The translations under genes were made by a program, and so were the position numbers. DNA of 6,983 nucleotides. Source: Rickettsiales bacterium. Lineage in GTDB: Bacteria > Pseudomonadota > Alphaproteobacteria > Rickettsiales > UBA8987. Of this stretch, positions 1 through 4,962 are shown piece after piece. The notes under the pieces were generated by a model that worked only from the letters and a program-made list of their open reading frames with translations, had not been told where the DNA came from and searched no databases. Location of the stretch: NCBI GenBank assembly GCA_020631295.1, contig JAHDHN010000022.1:9158-16140 (forward strand), read 5' to 3'. How positions within the stretch are numbered: the first letter of the stretch is position 1; each line of letters opens with the position of its first letter.

Positions 1-1138
1 TGCCAGGAAAAATCGCTTCGTAGCAAATAAGCGGACTAAAGAGCAGCTGATGTGTGCCTAAATAATAGCTGCGCGGGCCATTACCCGGGCTAAAATCCAT
101 GCTGCCAGGCGTGATTTTATTGATGAAAGGAAAAACCTCACGCAGCGGCACATATTCACCAAAGGGCACCAAATGGTGCTTGTCGTAATTATGCACAATA
201 CTGCCAATATCATCCAGCGCCACAAAGCTGTTAAAGAGTTGCTGCCTTTCACGGTCAATCCGCAGGCTGCCGGTGAGCAGATATTGGCCGCTGGTCATGG
301 CTTTTTCAATGGCACCACGTGCCCATTCATCTTCATGCAGTGTAAAGGGAATGGCGGATTCTGGCCATATGGCAATGTCAAACTCACCTGGCTTGGTGGT
401 GAGTTCCAAATGCGTTATAAAGGCATCTAGCATAAAGCCTTCATCCCATTTTAATGTTTGCGGAATATTTGGCTGCACCACGCGGATGATGGTGCTTTTG
501 GGTGGCATTTCTTCTTGCTTAGACACCAGCAGCTGCAAGGAAAAGAGCAGGACGGCCAACCCAATGGCATAATAGGCTTTGTGCTTGTGGCTCGCATAGG
601 GCAGCACCAGCCATGCACAGAGCAAAAACAGCACAGACATGCCATATACCCCAATTATGCTGGCTGTTTGTGCAAGGGCAGAAAAGCTGAGCCACTGCAT
701 GCCCGCCACATTCCATGGGAAGCCGCTGAAGAGATAGCCGCGTGCGAGTTCTATAGCGCTGAAGAGCAGGGTAAAGAGCAAGAATGAGGCCAGCGGCGTG
801 AGTTTCCAGCTATGAGAGAAGCGGTGATGCAGTATGGTGGTAAGTGTGATATATAACGCCACTGCACCAGGAATGAGTGTGAGTGCAAAGGGAATCATCC
901 AGCCGAAGCGCAGCGGATCTACCAGCAGAGAATGGCTTATCCAATACAGGCTGGTGAGGTAGTGCCCAAAGCCAAAGCAAAAGCCGTGCAAGGCAGCTTG
1001 CTTCCAGCTTGCTGCTTCATGGCTGCGCCAGAATAAAAAAGCGAGCGCCGCAAGCCCCACAGGCCATAAAAAGAATGGCGGAAAAGAAAGGGTGTAGGCC
1101 GCGCCTACACCCAATGTAAGTAGAAATGGTTTTTTCAC
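1..1138 (-). CDS. lnt: Apolipoprotein N-acyltransferase Lnt, 3' end missing (off left edge)
   Basis: Inner-membrane enzyme that transfers an acyl chain from phospholipid to the N-terminal cysteine of diacylated lipoproteins, the last step of lipoprotein maturation. I translated the minus strand by hand: 379 codons are open from a GTG at 1138 to the window edge. The N-terminal part (about residues 5-205) is strongly hydrophobic, with several membrane segments. The nitrilase-type domain starts near residue 217 (RVVQPNIPQ). The catalytic triad of the family is visible: Glu260 in WPESAIPF, Lys320 in YDKHHLVPFGEYVP and Cys372 in ICYEAIFPG, matching E267/K335/C387 of E. coli Lnt. By comparison with about 510 residues in the family, roughly 120-140 C-terminal residues lie outside. 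GTG is the only good start, because the frame is closed just upstream by the trxA stop. No Shine-Dalgarno motif is visible. It probably shares the trxA transcript. Confidence 0.95.
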   Translation of the reverse strand, partial: MKKPFLLTLGVGAAYTLSFPPFFLWPVGLAALAFLFWRSHEAASWKQAALHGFCFGFGHYLTSLYWISHSLLVDPLRFGWMIPFALTLIPGAVALYITLTTILHHRFSHSWKLTPLASFLLFTLLFSAIELARGYLFSGFPWNVAGMQWLSFSALAQTASIIGVYGMSVLFLLCAWLVLPYASHKHKAYYAIGLAVLLFSLQLLVSKQEEMPPKSTIIRVVQPNIPQTLKWDEGFMLDAFITHLELTTKPGEFDIAIWPESAIPFTLHEDEWARGAIEKAMTSGQYLLTGSLRIDRERQQLFNSFVALDDIGSIVHNYDKHHLVPFGEYVPLREVFPFINKITPGSMDFSPGNGPRSYYLGTHQLLFSPLICYEAIFPG

Positions 1139-1140
1139 GA

Positions 1141-1167
1141 AAGAAGTGCGGCGTTATGCCACTTCTT
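1141..1167 (-). promoter_or_regulatory. Hairpin at the trxA-lnt junction covering the lnt RBS position
   Basis: Read on the minus strand, AAGAAGTG (1167-1160) and CACTTCTT (1148-1141) form a perfect 8-bp stem with an 11-nt loop. The loop contains the trxA stop codon TAA (1156-1154). The 3' arm ends two bases before the lnt GTG, so it occupies the place where a Shine-Dalgarno sequence would sit, and no purine-rich motif is present there. No T-run follows, so it is not a normal terminator. Translation of trxA to its stop would open the stem, which suggests coupled or damped translation of lnt. The pairing is seen in the sequence; the role is inferred. Confidence 0.5.
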
Positions 1168-1474
1168 CGTTGATCCACTCTTCCAATGCCGTTTTTGGCA
1201 AAGCACCCACTTTGGTGGCCACCGGCTTGCCGTCTTGGAAGATCATCAGCGTAGGAATGCTGCGCACACCATGCTTGCTGGGTGCTTCTGGGTTCTTATC
1301 GATATTCACTTTTACGATATCAATCTTATCGCCCAGCTCATCGCTTAGCTGGTCTAAAATAGGAGCTACCTGGCGGCAAGGGCCACACCATTCTGCCCAA
1401 AAATCTACCAATACAGGCTTTCCTGCATTAATCACATCTGTTTCAAAATTTGCATCACTCGTTTCACGTGCCAT
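1154..1474 (-). CDS. trxA: Thioredoxin 1
   Basis: Cytoplasmic thiol-disulfide oxidoreductase that reduces disulfides in ribonucleotide reductase and other proteins, and is itself recharged by thioredoxin reductase. The 106-residue product has the complete thioredoxin fold. The active site is WCGPC, with Cys30 and Cys33, the buried Asp24 lies in the VDFWAEW strand, and the cis-proline Pro74 lies in RSIPTL. The C-terminal GALPK segment is typical of bacterial TrxA. The start is chosen at the second ATG (1474-1472): an AGGGAG Shine-Dalgarno motif lies 7 nt upstream of it but only 1 nt from the first in-frame ATG (1480), which would add Met-Pro. The gene is divergent from the iron operon and is followed by lnt after 15 nt, probably on one transcript. 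No residue of the active site is missing. Confidence 0.98.
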   Translation of the reverse strand: MARETSDANFETDVINAGKPVLVDFWAEWCGPCRQVAPILDQLSDELGDKIDIVKVNIDKNPEAPSKHGVRSIPTLMIFQDGKPVATKVGALPKTALEEWINEEVA

Positions 1475-1481
1475 TGGCATT

Positions 1482-1487
1482 CTCCCT
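1482..1487 (-). promoter_or_regulatory. Ribosome binding site deciding the trxA start
   Basis: Minus-strand AGGGAG lies 7 nt before the ATG at 1474 and only 1 nt before the ATG at 1480. This spacing favours the inner ATG, giving a protein that begins MARETSD. Confidence 0.75.
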
Positions 1488-1572
1488 TTTATAAGCGTTA
1501 TGTTTTATAGCTAATGATTCGTACCTAAAACGTCAAGGGTTGCAGCCTGTTTTATTTTTTCAAGAAAAGCCG

Positions 1573-1600
1573 TTGACAGATATCGCTCTCAGTTTATGAG
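1573..1600 (+). promoter_or_regulatory. Sigma70-like promoter of the iron operon
   Basis: A perfect TTGACA -35 box lies at 1573-1578, followed after 16 nt by TATGAG at 1595-1600 (4 of 6 matches to TATAAT). It lies about 35 nt upstream of the permease start codon and faces the permease and receptor genes. The -10 box lies inside the inverted repeats annotated as a Fur-like operator, so a bound repressor would block RNA polymerase. Box assignment is by eye; no start site is known. Confidence 0.6.
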
Positions 1601-1611
1601 AGTGATTCTTA
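1586..1611. promoter_or_regulatory. Fur-like operator: overlapping inverted repeats
   Basis: Two overlapping dyads share the half-site TGAGAG. CTCTCA (1586-1591) pairs perfectly with TGAGAG (1597-1602) across GTTTA. TGAGAGT-G-ATTCTTA (1597-1611) has the 7-1-7 form of a Fur box. Over 1592-1610 I count 12 of 19 matches to the classical 19-bp Fur consensus. The site covers the -10 region of the operon promoter. The iron-uptake genes downstream support iron-dependent repression. In alphaproteobacteria the regulator could instead be Irr or RirA, but I see no clear ICE or IRO motif. Confidence 0.55.
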
Positions 1612-1623
1612 ATTTCATAATTT

Positions 1624-1627
1624 GGGG
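1624..1627 (+). promoter_or_regulatory. Ribosome binding site deciding the permease start
   Basis: GGGG lies 6 nt before the ATG at 1634. A TTG at 1622 is in frame but overlaps this region and has no ribosome binding site of its own, so the ATG is preferred. Confidence 0.6.
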
Positions 1628-1633
1628 CAGAAT

Positions 1634-2260
1634 ATGCTAGAAACGGCAATCATATTTTTTCGCGAAGGGCTGGAGGCCTTTTTGATCGTGGCGATTATGC
1701 TAGGATATTTAATGCATATGGGGCAGCGCAGCCATATTCGTTATGTAATTGCGGGTATTGTGGCCTCTGTGATTGTGAGTGTTATTTTGGCATGGGTGCT
1801 ACAGCAATTTGATATTTCTGGCCCGCTGGTAGAAGGTATCATGGCGATTATCGGCTCTATCTTGGTAATTAGCATGACAATTCACATGCAAAAAGCCGGG
1901 CGTCATATTAAAAAGATGATCACAGATAAGGTGGGTGCTGCGGTGCAAAAAACCATTTACGGTGGCACTACCTTATTCATTTTCACCACGCTGATGATCA
2001 CGCGTGAGGGCATTGAACTAGTGCTATTTTGCTATTCTATTGCGCTGCAATCCACATTCCAGGAAATGATGCTAGGCGCCTTGCTGGGCTTCTTGGGTGT
2101 GGTGATTGTGGCCCTCTTATGGGTGAAATATAGCGGGAAAATTCGCCTGGATATTTTATTCCGCATCACCTTTTTCTTACTGCTGGTCTTCGGTATCCAT
2201 TTATTCTTCTATGGCCTGCACGAACTGGCAGAGGGCGGCTATCTACCGTTCTTTAGCTAA
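1634..2260 (+). CDS. FTR1-family iron permease, short six-helix form
   Basis: Inner-membrane iron permease of the FTR1/EfeU family, which takes up iron after ferroxidation in the best-studied members. The 208-residue product carries both family signatures: REGLE at residues 10-14 in the first helix and REGIE at 124-128 in the fourth. The glutamates of these REXXE motifs bind iron. Six membrane segments can be seen, at about 4-26, 36-56, 66-85, 112-134, 145-165 and 174-195. The chain stops just after the conserved-looking LHELAEGGYLP end of helix six, whereas EfeU of E. coli has about 276 residues and a seventh helix. Only 38 nt separate the stop from the receptor gene, so a frameshifted remnant of helix seven cannot be hidden there. 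It is the first gene after a Fur-like operator and is probably co-transcribed with the receptor. Family assignment is firm; the iron source and ferroxidase partner are unknown. Confidence 0.93.
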   Translation: MLETAIIFFREGLEAFLIVAIMLGYLMHMGQRSHIRYVIAGIVASVIVSVILAWVLQQFDISGPLVEGIMAIIGSILVISMTIHMQKAGRHIKKMITDKVGAAVQKTIYGGTTLFIFTTLMITREGIELVLFCYSIALQSTFQEMMLGALLGFLGVVIVALLWVKYSGKIRLDILFRITFFLLLVFGIHLFFYGLHELAEGGYLPFFS

Positions 2261-2298
2261 CAAATAGTAACGAACTGACTACTCTAAAGGATTAAAAA

Positions 2299-4524
2299 AT
2301 GAAGACAATCTATCTGTCTAAGGCAGCTTTTACGACGCTTCTTTTAGGCGCATCTTGCTTGCAAGCTGCTGACATAGAGATAACCGATGCCATTGTGATA
2401 ATGGCAGATAGTGCTTCGATTCACAACATGCCAGGCTCTGTGCATGTGATTGAGGCTGAAACGCTGGAAAAGCAGCAATATCGTGATGTAAACCGCATTT
2501 TGCGTGATGTGCCAGGCGTGCATCTGCAGGAAGAAGATGGCTATGGCTTGCGTCCGAATATTGGGATTCGTGGTTCTGGCTTGGACCGTTCGTCTAAAAT
2601 CACCTTAATGGAAGACGGCGTGCTGATTGCACCAGCGCCGTATGCCTCGCCTTCTGCTTATTATTTCCCAACAGCAGCACGTTTGAGTGGTGTTGAAGTG
2701 TTGAAAGGCCCTGCTGCTATTGCACATGGCCCGCTTACCACCAGCGGTGCAATCAATTTGCGTTCTACACCCATCCCAACGGGCGAAAATAAAGGTACAT
2801 TAACCTTGCTGGGCGGCCAGGATAACAGCCTGCGTGCGCATGGCACTTACGGTGGTTCTACAGAGCATGTGGGCTTCTTGCTTGAAACAGTGCAAGAGCG
2901 TTCGGACGGTTTTAAATCTCTACCAAATGGTGCTGATACCGGTTATGAGATCCAAGATTATGTAGGGAAATTGCGTGTTAATACGGATGCAAATGCGGAC
3001 ATATATCAGAGCGTTGAAATTAAAGGCCAATATTCGGATGAGCTTTCGGATGAAACCTATTTGGGCTTAACAGAAGACGATTTTGATAGTGATCCGTATC
3101 AGCGTTATGCCGGCAGCCAACTGGATCAGATGGACAATCATCATTGGGGTGTGCGCTTGTCGCATTATGCGGATTTGAGCAGCGTGCTTGCAGATGATGA
3201 GGCCGAGATTGGCTTGTCTACTGTGGCCTATTACAATGAATTTGCACGTAACTGGTATAAGCTGGACGATGTGAACGGCAATAAAATCAGTGCGATTTTG
3301 GAAGACCCAACAGCATTTGCAGCCGATTTGGCCAATATTAAAGGTGCAGATGGCGGCAGTTTGGCACTCAAAGCCAATAACCGTGAATATAAATCGTACG
3401 GTGTGCAAACGCAGCTGGATGCAGCCTTCAGCACGGGCAACATAGAGCACGCGGTGGAAACCAGCTTGCGCTACCATGAAGACGAGATGGATCGCTTCCA
3501 GTGGAAAGATTATTATACCATGAATGGTGGTGCGCTTGATCTGGTAACGGCTGGGCAGCATGGCACGGATTCTAACCGTATTGATAGCGCCCATGCGATT
3601 GCGTTTTATCTGCAAGATGAGATCTCTGCGGGTAATTGGACAGTAACGCCAGGTATTCGCTATGAGCATATTAATCTAAAGCGTACGGATTGGGGCAAAA
3701 CAGACCCAACGCGTAGCGGCACGCCAAGCACTAAGCAGAACACGGTGGCTATTTGGATGCCGGGCATTGGTGCGGTATATGATGTGTCGGACACGCTTTC
3801 CTTGCTTGCCGGTGCGCATAAAGGTTTTGCGCCACCAGCACCGGGCAGCACAGATGCAGATGCAGAAACCTCTTGGAACTATGAGCTGGGTGCACGCACC
3901 AAATTTACCGTGGCAGATGCAGATGTGAAAATGTCATTGATTGGATATTACCATGATTACGACAATGTGCTGGGCACTGCAACCAACTCTACTGGTGCGC
4001 CTGTTGGCTCCAGCATTGGTGCGCAGTTCAATGGCGGTGAAGCACGTGCTTACGGCGTGGAATATGAGCTGGCAACCGATTTGGCAGGTGTGCTGAACGC
4101 CAAGCCATCTTGGAGTGTGCCTGTGTCTATGGCATATACATGGACAAATGCCGAATTCCGCAGCAACTTTACCGATAGTTTTTGGGGCACTGTAGAGTCT
4201 GGCGACAGCCTGCCTTATGTGCCAGAGCATCAGCTAACACTGAATGTGGGCCTAGAAGCAGGCAAGTGGGACCTCAACAGCAAGTTTAACTATGTGGCCG
4301 CGACGCGCAGTGAAGCAGGCTCTGGCAGCATTCCGTTTAATGAGAAAATTGACGGACGTTTGTTGGTGGATCTTTCTGCAGGCTACGCGCTGAATGAGAA
4401 AGTGAAATTCCATGCCAAAGTGGAAAATCTGTTTGATGAAGACTATGTGGCTGCACGCCGCCCAGCGGGCTTGCGCCCAGGCAAACCACGCCGTGCCTAC
4501 GCGGGTGTAAGTTTGACGTTTTAG
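2299..4524 (+). CDS. TonB-dependent outer-membrane receptor, FecA-like (probable ferric-chelate receptor)
   Basis: A 22-stranded-barrel type receptor that imports a ligand across the outer membrane using TonB-ExbB-ExbD energy. Residues 1-23 form a signal peptide with likely cleavage at LQA/A. A TonB-box-like DAIVIMA follows at residues 30-36. The plug spans about 45-160, with RPNIGIRGSG at 85-94, MEDGVLIAPAPY at 104-115 and VEVLKGPAA at 132-140. This arrangement resembles the ferric-citrate receptor FecA (COG4772). The rest is the barrel, with the family signature near the C-terminus (KVENLFDEDYVAARR) and a terminal phenylalanine, as required for Bam-dependent insertion. There is no N-terminal transducer domain between signal peptide and TonB box, so it should not signal to a FecIR-type sigma system. 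The start has AAAGGA 7 nt upstream. It lies 38 nt after the FTR1 permease, so a ferric chelate is the likely ligand; citrate is only a guess. The reading frame is intact. Confidence 0.93.
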   Translation: MKTIYLSKAAFTTLLLGASCLQAADIEITDAIVIMADSASIHNMPGSVHVIEAETLEKQQYRDVNRILRDVPGVHLQEEDGYGLRPNIGIRGSGLDRSSKITLMEDGVLIAPAPYASPSAYYFPTAARLSGVEVLKGPAAIAHGPLTTSGAINLRSTPIPTGENKGTLTLLGGQDNSLRAHGTYGGSTEHVGFLLETVQERSDGFKSLPNGADTGYEIQDYVGKLRVNTDANADIYQSVEIKGQYSDELSDETYLGLTEDDFDSDPYQRYAGSQLDQMDNHHWGVRLSHYADLSSVLADDEAEIGLSTVAYYNEFARNWYKLDDVNGNKISAILEDPTAFAADLANIKGADGGSLALKANNREYKSYGVQTQLDAAFSTGNIEHAVETSLRYHEDEMDRFQWKDYYTMNGGALDLVTAGQHGTDSNRIDSAHAIAFYLQDEISAGNWTVTPGIRYEHINLKRTDWGKTDPTRSGTPSTKQNTVAIWMPGIGAVYDVSDTLSLLAGAHKGFAPPAPGSTDADAETSWNYELGARTKFTVADADVKMSLIGYYHDYDNVLGTATNSTGAPVGSSIGAQFNGGEARAYGVEYELATDLAGVLNAKPSWSVPVSMAYTWTNAEFRSNFTDSFWGTVESGDSLPYVPEHQLTLNVGLEAGKWDLNSKFNYVAATRSEAGSGSIPFNEKIDGRLLVDLSAGYALNEKVKFHAKVENLFDEDYVAARRPAGLRPGKPRRAYAGVSLTF

Positions 4525-4535
4525 GTATTTTGGTT

Positions 4536-4555
4536 TGTGCTTCACGTGAAGCACA
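4536..4555. repeat. Perfect 20-bp palindrome just after the receptor gene
   Basis: TGTGCTTCACGTGAAGCACA is identical to its own reverse complement and starts 12 nt after the receptor stop codon. As RNA it can form an 8-bp stem with an ACGU loop. No T-run follows on the plus strand, so it is not a standard intrinsic terminator. It may protect the 3' end of the mRNA, or be a binding site for a dimeric protein. Confidence 0.7.
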
Positions 4556-4571
4556 GTAGTCATTCTGCCTG

Positions 4572-4627
4572 TCCGCCGAAGCTTCCTGTCGTCCGAAGCT
4601 TTAGCGCAGGAGGATAGCGTAGGCGGA
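4572..4627. repeat. Nested palindromic repeat element
   Basis: The outer arms TCCGCCGAAGCTT (4572-4584) and TAGCGTAGGCGGA (4615-4627) would make one 26-bp near-palindrome if joined. Between them lies a 30-nt stretch (4585-4614) that carries a second version of the same core: GTCCGAAGCTT, then TAGCGCAGGAGGA. The latter is a tandem copy of the right arm with two differences. TCCTG (4584-4588) and CAGGA (4607-4611) pair inside. The structure looks like one palindromic element inserted in, or duplicated within, another of its own family. A related core occurs in inverse orientation at 4896-4911. Confidence 0.6.
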
Positions 4628-4671
4628 AACGCATGTGAGGAATCTCATGCCACTGCAGTTGCGCCTTTTTT
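4622..4671 (+). terminator. Possible intrinsic terminator of the iron operon
   Basis: GGCG..AAC (4622-4629) can pair with GTT.CGCC (4659-4665), directly followed by six T residues (4666-4671). The loop contains a smaller hairpin: GCA and TGAG pair with CTCATGC around GAAT, with a 2-nt bulge. The stem is interrupted and unusually long-looped, so this is a tentative call. It is the only plus-strand stem in the region followed by a good T-run. Confidence 0.35.
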
Positions 4672-4681
4672 AGTGATTTCA

Positions 4682-4740
4682 GTTAACTTTTTCCTGCAAT
4701 CCCTGACAAGCGCAGCGCAGATCGGGGATCCAGGGTTAAC
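4682..4740. repeat. Imperfect palindromic element bounded by GTTAAC
   Basis: GTTAAC occurs at 4682-4687 and again at 4735-4740. Inside, CCTG (4693-4696) pairs with CAGG (4731-4734), and ATCCCTGA (4699-4706) pairs with TCGGGGAT (4722-4729) with one G-U pair. The 15-nt loop contains GCGCAGCGC. This is the form of a dispersed palindromic repeat unit, but other copies cannot be tested within the window. Confidence 0.5.
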
Positions 4741-4766
4741 AAGCACATTCTATCGTTTTGCTCTGG

Positions 4767-4786
4767 GCCCTCGCTTTCGCAAGGGC
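4767..4786. repeat. Small GC-rich inverted repeat
   Basis: GCCCT (4767-4771) pairs with AGGGC (4782-4786), with a further GC/GC pairing inside around TTT. The stem is short and no clear T-run follows on either strand. It is listed as part of the hairpin cluster; no function is visible. Confidence 0.35.
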
Positions 4787-4798
4787 TTCAAAATAAGA

Positions 4799-4826
4799 AA
4801 TTGTTAAATAAAATAACAATATTGTT
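4799..4826. repeat. AT-rich block with overlapping ATTGTT/AACAAT dyads
   Basis: ATTGTTA (4800-4806) and TAACAAT (4814-4820) are a perfect inverted repeat across AATAAAA. AACAATATTGTT (4815-4826) is a perfect 12-bp palindrome that overlaps it. There are thus three alternating copies of the same half-site in 27 bp, immediately before a hairpin that holds a DnaA-box sequence. It may be a regulator site or part of the minus-strand terminator of nth. Confidence 0.5.
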
Positions 4827-4847
4827 CCCTGTGGTTTATCCACAGGG
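4827..4847. terminator. Perfect hairpin with an embedded DnaA-box sequence; possible nth terminator
   Basis: CCCTGTGG (4827-4834) and CCACAGGG (4840-4847) form a perfect 8-bp GC-rich stem with a TTTAT loop. On the minus strand it is followed by AT-rich sequence with several short T-runs, so it could end the ppx-nth transcript, although the first bases after the stem are not T. The plus strand of the loop and right arm reads TTATCCACA (4836-4844), exactly the consensus DnaA box. Confidence 0.45.
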
Positions 4848-4881
4848 TCAAATACTTCAACAGCATAACTGGTAGATTTGA

Positions 4882-4916
4882 TCCTGCGATTCCCGCTACG
4901 CCAAGGCTTCGCAGGA
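4882..4916. repeat. Palindromic element related to 4572-4627, inverted
   Basis: TCCTGCGA (4882-4889) and TCGCAGGA (4909-4916) are perfect inverted arms. The interior CTACGCCAAGGCTTCG (4896-4911) matches the reverse complement of the outer core at 4572-4627 (joined form CTACGCTAAAGCTTCG) at 14 of 16 positions. This indicates two members of one repeat family in opposite orientation about 300 bp apart. Confidence 0.55.
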
Positions 4917-4944
4917 CAGGCATGTCGTAGGAAACAGAGTTATG

Positions 4945-4959
4945 AATTGTTAGATAAAA
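4945..4959 (+). repeat. Second copy of a 15-nt AT-rich direct repeat
   Basis: AATTGTTAGATAAAA differs by a single base from AATTGTTAAATAAAA at 4799-4813. The two copies start 146 bp apart and enclose the DnaA-box hairpin and the inverted palindromic element. They could be traces of an insertion, although AT-rich 15-mers can also match by chance. Confidence 0.4.
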
Positions 4960-4962
4960 CGA

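Larger units (their letters stand above)
4525..4962. other. Gene-free convergent intergenic region rich in palindromes
   Basis: This 438-bp stretch lies between the 3' ends of the receptor gene and nth. I find no convincing coding sequence in it. It holds at least six separate inverted repeats, a family of related GC-rich palindromic elements in both orientations, an AT-rich block and a pair of near-identical 15-mers, each listed separately. Terminators for both flanking genes must lie here. Confidence 0.8.

Noticed and set aside
1146..1514. A 122-codon plus-strand open frame over trxA
   Set aside because: It is antisense to a clear thioredoxin with a complete active site, has no family features and no ribosome binding site that I can see.
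1504..1536. Minus-strand TTGACG (1536-1531) and TATAAA (1509-1504) as a trxA promoter
   Set aside because: The boxes are 21 nt apart, too far for a normal sigma70 promoter, and no better partner is seen. trxA must have a promoter near here, but I cannot place it.
1622..1633. TTG at 1622 as the permease start
   Set aside because: The ATG at 1634 has a well-spaced GGGG motif and gives the usual FTR1 N-terminus, where REGLE lies about ten residues from the start.
2350..2361. GASC at receptor residues 17-20 as a lipobox
   Set aside because: The -3 position is Gly rather than Leu/Val/Ile, a normal signal peptidase I site follows, and TonB receptors are not normally lipoproteins.
3067..3669. A 200-codon minus-strand open frame inside the receptor gene
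   Set aside because: It is fully antisense to an intact TonB-dependent receptor and its translation shows no recognisable motif.
4252..4563. A 103-codon minus-strand open frame reaching beyond the receptor 3' end
   Set aside because: Most of it is antisense to the conserved barrel end of the receptor, and the rest is the 20-bp palindrome region. It shows no protein family features.
4622..4671. Riboswitch or small RNA gene
   Set aside because: The nested stem with a T-run could suggest an sRNA 3' end, but no promoter or conserved fold is recognisable, so it is listed only as a possible terminator.
4799..4847. Replication origin
   Set aside because: Only one good DnaA box is visible, with no typical origin genes (dnaA, hemE, gidA, parAB) nearby.
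4525..4962. CRISPR array or tRNA in the intergenic region
   Set aside because: Repeats are not regularly spaced and show no cloverleaf; there are no cas genes. The structure is that of scattered palindromes.
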